Of a DNA stretch of 64,000 nucleotides, positions 31,318 through 42,107 are shown in pieces. The notes beneath the pieces were generated by a model. That model searched no databases and was not told where the DNA came from. It saw only the letters and a list, made by a program, of their open reading frames with translations. Every line of letters starts with the position of its first letter. Position 1 is the first letter of the stretch. The stretch comes from Cylindrotheca closterium (taxonomy: Eukaryota; Bacillariophyta; Bacillariophyceae; Bacillariales; Bacillariaceae): the NCBI GenBank assembly GCA_933822405.4, contig CAKOGP040001803.1:335687-399686 (forward strand), read 5' to 3'. The translations under genes and the position numbers were made by a program.

Positions 31318-34300
31318 ATGGATGTAATCGATCTTTGCGACTCTGACGACTCTGACAATGATGGATATCCCCTTCATCAATTAAGAAGCGGTAGAGACGA
31401 GAATGATGCTATTTCTTTATCGTCTACAGAGGACGACTCAGCTGTCGTTGTTGTCGGAATTGGACCATCGGAAGATGGTGGGACAATGGTCGATCGTAGC
31501 ATTGATATTGTTTCCCAAGCCAATGCAATAGAAAACCAGTTGGTCCCAGTTGCAAACCTATTACCTATGTTTGGGGCAGCTGATGCTAGAAATGATGAAG
31601 AAGCACAACATGAAAACCCAGTTCATGGAAACTATGAAACAACGCAGCAAGCGACCTCATTTACGCAGGCCAATGCTGCCATCATAAATGTAACTGGAGT
31701 CACTCAGGCCAATCCCGCGTTAGATAGTGACATTTACCGTTTTGTGGATGGTGGGGTGGGTAATGGTGCAACGGCAAATCAAGGAGTCACATTCGCTCGA
31801 GTGGCTTCACTGGCCGTTGGTTCAAACCATTTACCAATGCATATGCCCACTGCAGCTACTTGGGACAGTGCAACTGTACCTCAAACGAAGCAAGAAGATC
31901 TATGGGTTCAAGCTCCCGAAATGTCACACCCCATTCGAAATATTAAAAACAATCAGAATCAGATAAAAAGAGAAGTCAAAAACGAAGAAAAGCCGGCAGG
32001 TCAACCCCGGGTTCATGCACGATGTGCTTCTCGCTTTTCGCCTACGAGCGGTAGTGAAGATGAAAACATGCCAGATGTTGATACTCGTGTGGGTGGAGAA
32101 AGAATGGTGCCAAGAATGATGGATTTCAATTCAAATCGACGCCACAAGAAGAAAAAAACTGCAAGGAAAGCAGTGGCTCGACCAGCACATCGTTTGGAAC
32201 CTGATAATGAAAGTGCTGGAGATTACGAGCAATGTTTGCAGGCACAACTGATAGCAAAAAGAATGAAGAGGCTCCATGGTTCCAATCGTGATGAAGACAA
32301 TAACTCTTCGGACGAGAATTCGGACGGCTCGTACTACAATGCCATTCCTGACGACGCATTTTCTCCTGCCAATCCCAACGATGAGCATTCTACACACCAA
32401 TTAGGAAAAAACGTTGAACCTGACATAGAAATGGGTGACATGGCTGGAGGCGAAGAAAACAAATTCGTTTTGCAGGATCTGCAGATACCTCAAGAGAACA
32501 ATAATGGGGGTCTTCAGGAAGAGCGAACGTCGCAAGATGTCTCTTACATGAGCTCATTGGAAGATGCTAGGAGTATAGGTTCGCTAGAGGGGCCCGTCGA
32601 ACCAATTCACAGACCAAAGTTTGCTCGAGGAAGAAGAAAACTGGAGGATGACGAATCAACCGACGCAGGCCAAGTTACGCCAAGTAGCGACGATAAATCT
32701 ACAGACGAAAGCGATGACAACAGTCTTAGTGGCCTCAAAAGTGAAACAGAGTTTCAGGGTGGCGTGGATGAATTTCCCGATCTGAGAAGCAAAGAGAATC
32801 TTGATACTATTGCAAGTCAGCTTTATCCCATGGAAAAAATCGAGCATCTTTGTTCGTTGGGACTTAACAGCGAAACATCCCTACCAACATACAAATTCAG
32901 TGTCCACAGCAAAGATGAACGTAAGTACACGATTATTTTCTGGTTGGAAGATCCTGACTTTTCCTCGACCTTGACCTAACCTTTTTTTGCAAGGCATTAT
33001 CTATGACTTTGATGTCCGAGTGGACAAGTCGAACATTCCAAACGCAGGGCGTGGTGTGTTCCTGAAATTCAAAGGTGCCAGAGAGCTGAAGCCTTCGAGA
33101 ATAAGGAAGAAGCGCAAGCGTTCGACTCGTAAGCTACCCGATCCTCTACCGGCTCTTCGCCCAGACGGCTCTGACGTTACCGTAATGCTCAAAGGGGAAG
33201 AATTCCCTGTCCCGATCGGTTCCAAACGAATGTACACTGAATCAGACTTCGTTCCAGCTCCTCGACGAACCTTTTCATCTTTGCATCCAAATTGTGGGGC
33301 GATTGAGCTTGGTCAGTATGGACCTTTTCGTCCGGAAGGTGAGCACTCATGGCTTGACTTGTTCTAAAAGTGCCTGGTGCTTATTTTTTCGTTCTCCACA
33401 TAGATTGCATATCCGAAGAAAAGTATGATATTCACAGCTTCCTGTTCTCAAAGATACCAAGCGAATGGGGTTTTGATGTGCCGGAGAAATTGGACGGCAA
33501 GTCACAGGTGATAAATATCACAGATGAGTTGACAGGGGATACGCACGAAATTGCTTGTCGACATATCCCAATGTATGTGAATGAAGTCGGCCATGACACA
33601 GCGTTGAAGCAGACCGTAAGTGCTCTGGACAAAGATGATAACAAAGTTTTCTATTACGTGGCCATTCGCGAACCAATGAAGCAAGGGGACACAATAGAGT
33701 TACTGGTTGCTTACGAAGGCTTGTACGAACAAGTCCGTGCAAGAAAGGGATACGCAAAGGCGAACATCCACAAAAATGTCAGGGGTGACGACCATTTTGG
33801 GAGCTTCTTGCAGAGGAACTTCTTCGACAGAGAATACATCTTAGAAGTCATCGATGAACTTAAACCTGACGATATAGGCAATATGATGAATTGGCTTCGT
33901 GTGACACAATTATCGCTTTCACTTATTGTGAGCGATTTCCTGAATCAAGCAAAACAAGAAGACGACGGGGAAAAGCTTACTAACATTCCGTTGGCGCAGC
34001 AGATTGTCGCCCTGAGGAGATTCGAATGGATTGCCAAACATTTACAGCCAAACCTCAAACGGCAAAGGAGACACTGCGGATCTAGCTGTAAATTGCTGGA
34101 AGGACTCAAGTGGTTAGAATGGAAGGATTTGATCGTAGCTTTGACCAGGCTCAAGAATATTGAGGATGCGAATAGAAAGAATTTGTACGCAGCCCTCGAG
34201 CGAGAAATTATAGACGAGTTATGCTACGAAAGGAATGGGCGGATAATCACATCACCGATGCAAGAGACATTTTGGTGTGGTCTTGCAATGGACTTGACAA

Positions 34301-35277
34301 GAGATCTATGTGTCGCAACAGCGAAAGAATTGTGGCAAACAGAGAGTGACAAGAAATCCTTGATGCAGACCTATACCAAACTTGCGAAAGATGCCGTACG
34401 AAATGTTCTTACAGGACAGCACACAGAAAGCTTAGCTTTTGTACCCAATTTCAATGGTGATTGCACTGGAGTTGCAGAGGATGAAATGCGAAAGTTGAAC
34501 CCGATACGGTCACTTGCTATAGCGAATGAAGAGAGCTCTGGTGAAGTGCTTTCTGTTTTGACAAAGTCTGACACGATTACTCCGTTGGAGGACGCGAATA
34601 AGAAACTCGCCGCGATTCCAAGGGCATTGACACTTGACTCGAATGCAGGGGTCAATTCTTCATGGTACATTTGCTGGCAAGTTTTACGCGTGGTTGACTC
34701 GTTTGCTCGTAAGTATCTGAAGCGTTCTACATACTCTTTGGCTGATCTCATCGGTCAAATGGGTATTGGTGACGAGACAAGTGTGATTATGGAGGATGTT
34801 CTTACGAAATATGCTGAGAAGAGAGCAGCCAAGAAGCCAAAAGCGTCGTTTTCGAGTCCAGGCAAACCAAAAAAGAAGCGGAGAAAGAAGTCTGGTTCAC
34901 CTGGTGGAGTTGCTGTTGCGAAAGCGGCTTTCTTTTGGCATGTTAGTTGGAAATGCTTGAAGGACAAGTGTGGGTGGAGGCTTGAACATGGAAATAGACC
35001 TGGAGATTTTTATGCTTTTCCACCGGGTGTTACGCGAAAAGGTGGCTTCAAAAATCGGGTGCACTTTTTCGATAGCGTAAAGCAGATCCGAGATCAGATC
35101 CAAGCAGATAAAAAATTGAAGGAAAACGCTCTTTTGAAAAATGCCCTAGCCGAGGAGGAGAAATGTGTAGCTCTCTACAGGAAGCTAAAAGGCACCAAAT
35201 CTTTTCCAAGTTTTCAGTCGAACGAAAAAAGAATTGATTGGATTTATGAAGAAGTAAAGAAACAGAGGAAGGACTGA
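31318..35277 (+). CDS. Large acidic protein with divergent SET-like region
   Basis: Exons 31318..32920, 32994..33338 and 33404..35277 (introns 73 and 65 bp) give 1273 aa. Residues 1-520 are disordered and acidic with little predicted structure (MDVIDLCDSDDSD resembles a SUMO-interacting motif, hydrophobic VIDL beside acids). A SET-like signature begins after intron 1: RVDKSNIPNAGRGVFLKF, and about 150 residues on MYVNEVG, then VFYYVAIREPMKQGDTIELL and VAYEGLYE, resembling the N-H and GEEL..Y motifs of SET lysine methyltransferases, though the NHxCxPN core is replaced. The C-terminal 600 residues are helical, with a basic patch (GKPKKKRRKKSGS, a likely nuclear signal) and VSWKCLKDKCGWRLEHG. 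A nuclear chromatin role is inferred; the catalytic state is doubtful. Confidence 0.65.
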
Positions 35278-35422
35278 CTTGACAATAGGAGTGCAACATG
35301 AAAGCAAAAGGATTTTGTTTCGCACGAATGGGACGAAAATGCGGGGATGCTGTGCAAGGATAGTCAAGTTTTTCTTCTATTAGTGTGGATCGGCTTCGCA
35401 AAGCAATCTAGGATGTGGCAAC

Positions 35423-35704
35423 TCATTCTGACTCAGAATCAGTGTCCCAATCTTGTTCCCAATCTTCAATCTTTTGTACTGTTGGATCAAAAACCTTCGC
35501 TAGCCAGCTCATTTCATCATCTGCATCTTCAGAAGCATCAGAGATGGATGCTTCAGCGTTTTCTGTCACAATATTCTCGGTTTGGCCAATAGACTGCATG
35601 CTTTCAATGACAATGCCTTCCGTGTCCCACGATATTGGTTGCTCCTGATCCTTGGCAAAAGCTCCAGGCGTTTTCAAACCATTTTTTTCTGTAACAGTTG
35701 ACAT
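35423..35704 (-). CDS. Small acidic hypothetical protein (93 aa)
   Basis: Intronless ORF, 93 aa, starting MSTVTEKNGLK. It has no signal peptide and no membrane segment. The C-terminal half is strongly acidic with several Trp (MSWLAKVFDPTVQKIEDWEQ and DWDTDSESE), which looks like real composition rather than a chance antisense frame. It is convergent with the SET-like gene (145-bp gap) and divergent from DJ-1, which fits the alternating gene order of the window. I do not recognise a family. It could be a false ORF; transcript evidence would decide. Confidence 0.5.
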   Translation of the reverse strand: MSTVTEKNGLKTPGAFAKDQEQPISWDTEGIVIESMQSIGQTENIVTENAEASISDASEDADDEMSWLAKVFDPTVQKIEDWEQDWDTDSESE

Positions 35705-36072
35705 CTTTTGAGTGAGTTCAATTGAGCTAAATTTTAAATTCTAAATGGACCTAGTCCTAGATGGAAAGGTTCCGCTATAATTGTGACATGGTTCGAGATT
35801 GCAAACGGAGTATGATACGATATAGTATGGTAGTGGGATTGCAAAAGAAACGGTCTTGGAATCGTACGTACTACAGTATCAGTATTTTAATACCTGTACA
35901 CCGGTATGTTTAAAATACCTTCCGAGTAGTGCAAGTCAGACGGTTTCATTCGTTCTGTTCGCGAGTTGGCAAGATTTCAAAATGCCGGGGGTCACTTTCC
36001 CCCGATATCCGGGGGAAAGATCGATACGAAGCATGGATCTTCTTAGATCGTGTTGATAGCAGCCTTATTATC
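35705..36072. other. Divergent intergenic region with hairpin
   Basis: 368 bp between the 93-aa gene and DJ-1. It contains GTAC-rich palindromes at about 35866-35905 (TACAGTA, ACCGGTA) and the GC-rich inverted repeat at 35995-36019. No gene was seen. Confidence 0.5.
35995..36019. promoter_or_regulatory. 9-bp-arm inverted repeat upstream of DJ-1
   Basis: The arms CTTTCCCCC and GGGGGAAAG flank GATATCC. The 3' end is 53 bp before the DJ-1 ATG, so the repeat may lie in the 5' UTR as an RNA hairpin or act as a dimeric protein site. Confidence 0.5.
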
Positions 36073-37123
36073 ATGAGAAACATTCTGCTTGCCGTTGCAG
36101 TTTTGGGATCTCGTTCTTCGAGCGCCTTTGTTTCTCCTTCTTCCTCTCGTTGTTTTCACACATCATCACTTGCCATGGCGAAGAGAGTTTTGGTTCCGGT
36201 CGCTGAAGGGTACGAAGAAGCCAAAAATATGATTGCAGATAACAAACCTTGACAACAAATCTCACTAAACAGTGTCTTTCTCGATTCGATTGTCAGTTCT
36301 GAGGAGATTGAAACCACTTGTATCACCGACACACTGACAAGGTGAGTTTGATACCCTTGATTCACGATTACTTGCTTTTCGCTTTTCATGTTCTCAACAG
36401 TCGCATTCTGCAAAGGTTTGGGGCGGAAGTTACCATTGCCAGTGTGATGCCTGGTGAACTTGTTTGCAAAATGAGTCGCGGAATCAAGGTGAGCTATAGA
36501 CAATTTATTCGTAATCTCAATTTCCCCTTTTGAATGTTCTCAACAACAACAACAAATGAACTAAAATTTAAGGTTATGGCGGATGTCAACATTGACGAGG
36601 CAGCCAAGGAAGAGTGGGACCTGATTGTTCTGCCAGGAGGAATGCCAGGTACGAAAACTCTGTTGAGATGGCGCTAGCGATGACACATTTATTCTCATAT
36701 ACTTGCTTCATGAAAGGTGCTGAACATCTTCGAGATTCAGCGGCACTTATTGGACTCTTGGAAAAGCAAAAGAGTCAAAATAAGCCATACGCAGCTATCT
36801 GCGCCGCACCTGCCGTGGTCTTGGCTTCAAAAGGCCTTCTAGAAGGAGAGGGTGCCACATGTTATCCTGCTCCTGGTTTTAGGTACGATTAGACACCGAC
36901 CACTTTTTGTCAATTGTATCGATGATTCTCACAGACTCGTACTCGTCACCCACCAAACAGATCAAAACTTACAAACCCCACTGATGATGAAGTTGCGTTC
37001 ACAGTTGGAAAAGTTACTACATCTAAGGGACCTGGAACTGCTCTAAAGTTTGCATTGGAACTTGGAGAGCAGCTTTTTGGCAAAGAAGCGCGTGCCAAGA
37101 TTCAAAGCGAGATGCTGGTTTGA
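36073..37123 (+). CDS. Plastid-targeted DJ-1/PfpI family protein (PARK7-like)
   Basis: Six exons: 36073..36209, 36297..36341, 36416..36488, 36573..36648, 36717..36882, 36961..37123, giving 219 aa. Introns are 68-87 bp; three use GTACGA donors. MRNILLAVAVLGSRSSSAFV is a signal peptide with an SSA-F junction, then a Ser-rich transit region, predicting plastid import. The mature domain starts near 37: KRVLVPVAEGSEEIETTCIT (Glu of the active site), FGAEVTIASV, LIVLPGGMPGAEHLRDS, the nucleophile elbow AAICAAPAVVLAS (Cys near 138), and the SKGPGTALKFALEL helix. This family includes glyoxalase III/deglycase-type activities and redox-protective DJ-1. At 36415/36416 the acceptor was chosen to avoid a 6-residue insertion in the family alignment; an acceptor at 36400 is possible. 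Confidence 0.87.
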
Positions 37124-38848
37124 ACAAATTACGTTTGCAGCTAGTGTAGTAGGTTCTACTTTGCATTACAGCGCACTTTCATATTCAACATCTTGAATCA
37201 TCCGTCGTCATCCTCTTCACTACTGTAACTAGTTCATGTAATACGAAACTAAACAAGTCCTGCCTGTGTGTCAATACGGCATTTTCGTAACCAAGAAATC
37301 AGAATTGGAAAAAAAATGTGATAGGAGTCTGATGACAGCTGTGGCAAAACGATTTTGTATTTGGATCATTGAGAAACTTTCAGTTAAGAGGTGAGTAATT
37401 AGCATGTTTCGACATTGCAGGGAGAATGATTAGATTTACAAACACTCCGACTGTACTATACAGCAAGAGTTGGTAACATTTAGGATTTTGTCAATTTTGG
37501 GCAAAAGGTTCTCTATTTTCGATTTCCTGAGGTTACCGGGCGATTGTGAATGACGATCCAAGTGTTTTGATAGGAAGAGTATGACTCCTTTTTTGGATGA
37601 AAATACCGTGGCTATGACGGTTGCCTTGGCACTCGACACTAACAAGCAGAATTTTGATGTCGTTGCAGCCGCAGCTCGCATGGGTATCAATTCACTTCCA
37701 GATTATGTATGGAGGACTAGCTCATTGACCTACGCAATTGGTCAGAAGATGAATGTTACATCTCTATTCTAGGAGTTACTGTATGGTTTGCGCCAGTGGC
37801 ATATTGATCGCCGATCTTTCAATTTGGTAGCTACTTGACTCTGGTGACCCCCACCTCACACAGAGCATTCATTCATTCGATGTATCGATCGAGTGAGTAG
37901 TAGAGGACGTCCGGGATATGATACGATAACAAAGAGTGAGGATATGATATTAAAAACTGCGGCTAAAAACTGCGGAGGAAAACCCAATTCTTCAAGCAGT
38001 TGGTAGTGAGAAACGAATGTCGACATCAAGACGCAATCGCAAATGCTTGGTTGGGACCAGCTTTTGCGACTAAGTTTCCCTCTACAATAAGAGAAGAAAT
38101 TGCGGTCTTGACATCTGCGTCTGGGAGGAATAGGGCTCATGCAGATTTGTTCACTGACAAGCCAATGCCACCCTTCCTCTCCACTTTTGGCCGCCCTTTT
38201 TCGTCGAGAACCACCGAATGGAAAGGCAGCAATGCTGACTAAAGATCATACTGTAGATTTGGAATTTTCCTGATTGGACGCCAAGAAGAACGAGATGGAG
38301 TAGGAACCCATCGCGTCTACTGGCTTGTTTTTGTACAGTAACGTCTCGGATGTTCGGTGGAGAATTCTTTGGATGTTGCGAGCGTGGAGACTTTTCCTCT
38401 CGAAGCAGTGCTAAACAAAGGATTTCCGCCTTCTCCGGTACTCGACCAAATGTACTTATACCAGTGGGACAGAGCAAAACTGGCTCTGTTTGGCTTCATA
38501 TTTTCCAAAGATGAAAGTTGCGGGAAAGGCTGATCGATTACTGGATGAACTAAGCATCGACCCCCACACATTGGCACCTGAATGCGATACCTATTCAGTG
38601 TGCACGTAGGTCTATAGTTGTAATGGAGTAAGCTTGATCGAATGTCGTCCCAACGTCTAACTGTTGTCGATGTGAATATGCCCAATAATATGTTCACTAC
38701 AAAAGAGAGCTGTTTTAAAAAATAGATTGATTGATAAGTTCGACTACTTTCCGATTCATTCCAACAAAGTGCATATTGAATCTTGTATTCTCATATCTCG
38801 CCATCGAGAAACACAACTCTGCCATAACACAAGAACTTTCAATAAATC
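37124..38848. other. 1.7-kb stretch without a confident gene; possible gene relics
   Basis: This is the longest gene-poor stretch in the window. Short plus-strand frames at 37581-37772 (63 aa, MTPFLDENTVAM), about 37967-38242 (ending TEWKGSNAD) and about 38371-38610 have protein-like composition but no start, splice sites or family. In the last one, PLEAVLNKGFPPSPVLDQ and LYQWDRAKLALFGFIFSKDE end at a TGA; a frame shift there continues as ADRLLDELSIDPHTLAPE. This looks like a decayed gene, but I could not identify a parent. Confidence 0.4.
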
Positions 38849-40923
38849 ATGGTCAGACTAGAGCTTTCAATTGAAGCAAGTAATCTAAAGAATGTTGCGG
38901 GAGCGTTCAAGGTACGGGGTATGAAAAACGGCTCTGCTTGCTTGGATTCATTCCTGTGTTCTTTTTGGAACCGGAGTCTGCACAAGCATGCAGTATCAAT
39001 GGTCGTTTCAAGAATTGGAATTTGTCTGATTTGCATTTCTCACCTACTCGCTTTAACATCAGGGAACTTCAGATCCATTCGCAGTAGTTACCCAAGTTGC
39101 AACCACCGCTGACGAACGGCCGCATGTACTCGGAAAGACTGAAGTTGTAAAGAATAATCTGAACCCTCACTGGGCCAAAATTTTCACTTTTGACTACCAA
39201 CTAGGGTCCCCAGCCAAACTTGCGATTAACATCTTCGATGAGGTTCGAAAATCAGAAAACAAATCAATGGGAAGTGCGGTTTTCGAAGTTGATACCCTTC
39301 TTGCTGCCCGTGGAGGGACCAAAACAAGAAGGGTTAGAAACGGTGGGACAGTTACTGCAGTGATTCGAAAAAGCCAAGGAGAAGGGGCGCTACGCTTCAA
39401 AATGTCTGGCGTAGACCTGAAGAACAAAGAAGGATTCCTGAGAAAATCTGATCCTTTCTTTGAGTTGGTCCGTAGAGATGATACAGCTGGCGGTGCTACA
39501 TTCAACACTGTCTTTCGTTCGGAAGATGTAAAGGACAATCTTTCACCTGACTGGAAGCCCGCCAGCGTTGAAATCAGTCAGCTTTGCCGCGGAAATCTGG
39601 ATTTATCATTCTACGTAAAGATTTATGATTTTGAATCGAACGGGAAGCACAAACTAATGGGTCAATTTGAAACAACAGTTAACGCGATGGTACAGGGAGC
39701 TGGAAACGCATCGATTCCTGTCACGCTGAAAGGCGAGGATGCCGGGACCGTCATCTTACACAAAGCGGAGCTGTCGCTACCTCAGTCGGAAAAGTCTTCG
39801 GAAGGAGGTATGGAGGAAAGAATGGCTCAGATGTCCATCTCTCCCTCTGCCATTCCAAAACCAGACGACAAGCCTACATTCGTTGATTACATTTCTGGGG
39901 GATGCCAGTTGAATGTCACTGTCGCAATTGATTTTACTGGTTCAAACGGTTCGTATTACTGAGGTCACCTCGAGACCGCTTTTTCAAAAGCACTTTGTTG
40001 GTTTATTGGATATTTTTGCTAACACTGCTTCTCTGAATTTCAAATGCTTTAGGGGATCCTCGTCAACCTGGAACGCTGCATTACTTACACCAAGACGGTC
40101 AGCTCAATGATTATGAAAAAGCCATTACATCGATCCTATCCATTTTGCAGAAATATGATAGCGACAAGAAGTTTCCTGTCTTGGGTTTTGGTGCAAAGTA
40201 CAACGGCGAAGTCCGACATGCTTTCCAATGTGGTACGGCTACAGAAGTCATTGGTGTGAAAGGAGTACTGAGCGCCTATCGAGATGTGTTTGGTTCCGGT
40301 TTGATCATGTCCCGGCCCACTGTTTTCCATGAGGTCATGGAGTATGCTGCCAAACGTGCTGAGCAATCACTCAACGCGGCCTTGGCTTCCGGTGGTCAAA
40401 CCTATTCCATTTTGCTCCTATTGACTGACGGATGTGTCAGCGATATTCCAGCAACCGCGGAATGTTTAAAAAAAATGGCCGACAAACCAATCTCCGTGGT
40501 TATGGTGGTAAGTGTAGAAGTATCGTCGTTTTTTGTTGCTCAGAAATGTAGCTGATATGATGATGGCTAATGTCGTGATACTCTCCCCCATGCTGCTGCC
40601 GGTAGGGTGTGGGATCGGACGATTTTTCGGGCATGGACTTTTTGGACAACTTGGGCGAGTCGGGAGTCCGGGATGTAGCACAATTTGTTCCGTTCAACGA
40701 CTATTCGGAGTCTCCCTCGGATCTGTCCACTGTCACTCTGCACGAAGTTCCTCGCCAACTCACGACCTTTTTCCAAAACAGAGGTATCGAACCGCTCAGT
40801 CGACAGCTGGTCGACGAATCCAGTGTCGACGAAGAGGAAGAACCAGAGATTGACATCTCATTAGACTTGAGTTCTGATGAGGTAACTGTAGCTGGTGGTG
40901 GCTACCAGTGCAAGGGCTGGTAA
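38849..40923 (+). CDS. Copine (two C2 domains plus copine vWA)
   Basis: Exons 38849..38911, 39063..39948, 40053..40507, 40606..40923 (introns 151, 104 and 98 bp) give 573 aa. C2A (about 1-130) starts in exon 1 (MVRLELSIEASNLKN) and continues GTSDPFAVVTQV with the calcium-loop Asp; C2B (about 145-265) has LRKSDPFFEL and VKIYDFESNG. The copine/vWA domain (about 300-530) starts NVTVAIDFTGSNGDPRQPGT and ends with LLTDGCVSDI and ISVVMVGVGSDDF. Copines bind phospholipid membranes in response to Ca2+ and recruit partners through the vWA domain. The C-terminal 40 residues are acidic. Exon 1 is exactly 21 codons and phase 0, and its junction restores the DPF calcium loop, supporting the model. Confidence 0.93.
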
Positions 40924-41328
40924 TTGCCTTTCACAAGGATTCCATTCCTCGTTGATATACCATTGTTGCAGTATACGATGTTGGGTGAAGTAACAATCGA
41001 TTTGCTTCTGTAGATATTATTCATTATTATATTCATATCATTGAATGAAAATTGCTCTCGTCGTGCTTCTACAGTAGCTCTTGTGGTTCGAAAACTGAAG
41101 TGGTCTACTTTGGCATCATGCCGCAAGGCAGGTTTTGATAACGCACAGATTGCACGTATCATAAAAGAGTAAAAATGCAATCAAATCATTATGAGTATTG
41201 GATCTATTGTTATGCAATGGTGGTGGCAGTCTATTTGGAACAACAACTTGGCATGTATTTTCATGCCAGTCATGGCGCGCATTTTTTTGGAATGGATGGA
41301 TGGTTGGATCATTCAATTCAATTGCGGA
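40924..41328. other. Intergenic between convergent genes
   Basis: 405 bp downstream of copine and of the 143-aa gene. AT-rich; no gene, tRNA or repeat was recognised. Confidence 0.45.
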
Positions 41329-41760
41329 TTAGGAGTGATACTGACGAAAGTGAACCGGGTGTATTCTTTCTCCTCGCGGAGACAGAAACATGGCTTCATC
41401 TTCACAGCATCGTCTCCAATCCCATCCTTCCGCAGCAAATTCGATCGTGTTTCGTCTAGCATTCTGTCTGATCTCGGCAGAGTTGGACCAGATTGTGCTC
41501 TTCAGTGCATCTGGGTAGTGGTCTCGAGAAGGAATGTATACCACTTGAACCTTGTTGTAGAAATGAATTCTATTCTTGAATGGCTTATCGAAATCGATGT
41601 GTCGTGGTGCTGGCAATTCTTCCTTCCGAGAAGAGCGTTGTTGGGTCTTCGTTGTGTATCGTAGTCGCTTAAGGATGGAAGCTCCTCGTCTCTTGGAGAT
41701 AAGCTGCTTGTCAGCTTCCTTAAGGCAGGATTGTTTGAAGTCTCTTTTGTCTACGGCCAT
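41329..41760 (-). CDS. Hypothetical 143-aa protein
   Basis: Intronless, 143 aa, starting MAVDKRDFKQSCLKEADKQL. The basic N-terminal half (SKRRGASILKRLRYTTKTQQ) may be a nuclear signal. The C-terminal half has a structured-looking pattern: KVQVVYIPSRDHYPDALKST, IWSNSAEIRQNARRNTIEFA and WDWRRCCEDEAMFLSPRGER. That V-x-x-IP...W...E-I pattern reminds me of small uncharacterised ochrophyte proteins found in many copies, but I cannot name a domain. No signal peptide is present. The gene starts 347 bp from the NOP2 gene on the opposite strand. Confidence 0.6.
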   Translation of the reverse strand: MAVDKRDFKQSCLKEADKQLISKRRGASILKRLRYTTKTQQRSSRKEELPAPRHIDFDKPFKNRIHFYNKVQVVYIPSRDHYPDALKSTIWSNSAEIRQNARRNTIEFAAEGWDWRRCCEDEAMFLSPRGERIHPVHFRQYHS

Positions 41761-42107
41761 GATGGAAATGAAAATGGAAAATTGTGAGGATGAGTTTCAG
41801 CGATGGCATAATTGGGTGCGTCTGAACCATTGCAATTTAAATTCCTGAAGTCGTGCTTTCGGGTCATAAGAGCGCCCAAAACCATGCCGACTCTATTTTT
41901 GTAATCACTCGGAACTGTGAGTGCACAGACCACGACTCCTACTGGTACGGTTCGTGCTATGTGTACTGTGTTAGTCCTTTGTGTTAGAAGCATTCGACTC
42001 AACTCTGTCCTTGCCCCGTTTGAAGTTTTCGTTCCAACCAACGATCGATCAATGTTTTTCTCTGCAAATTTCCGAACATCTCCCATCAAACAAAACAATA
42101 ACCGAGA
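41761..42107. other. Divergent intergenic region
   Basis: 347 bp between the 143-aa gene and NOP2; it presumably holds both promoters. Nothing else was recognised. Confidence 0.45.
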
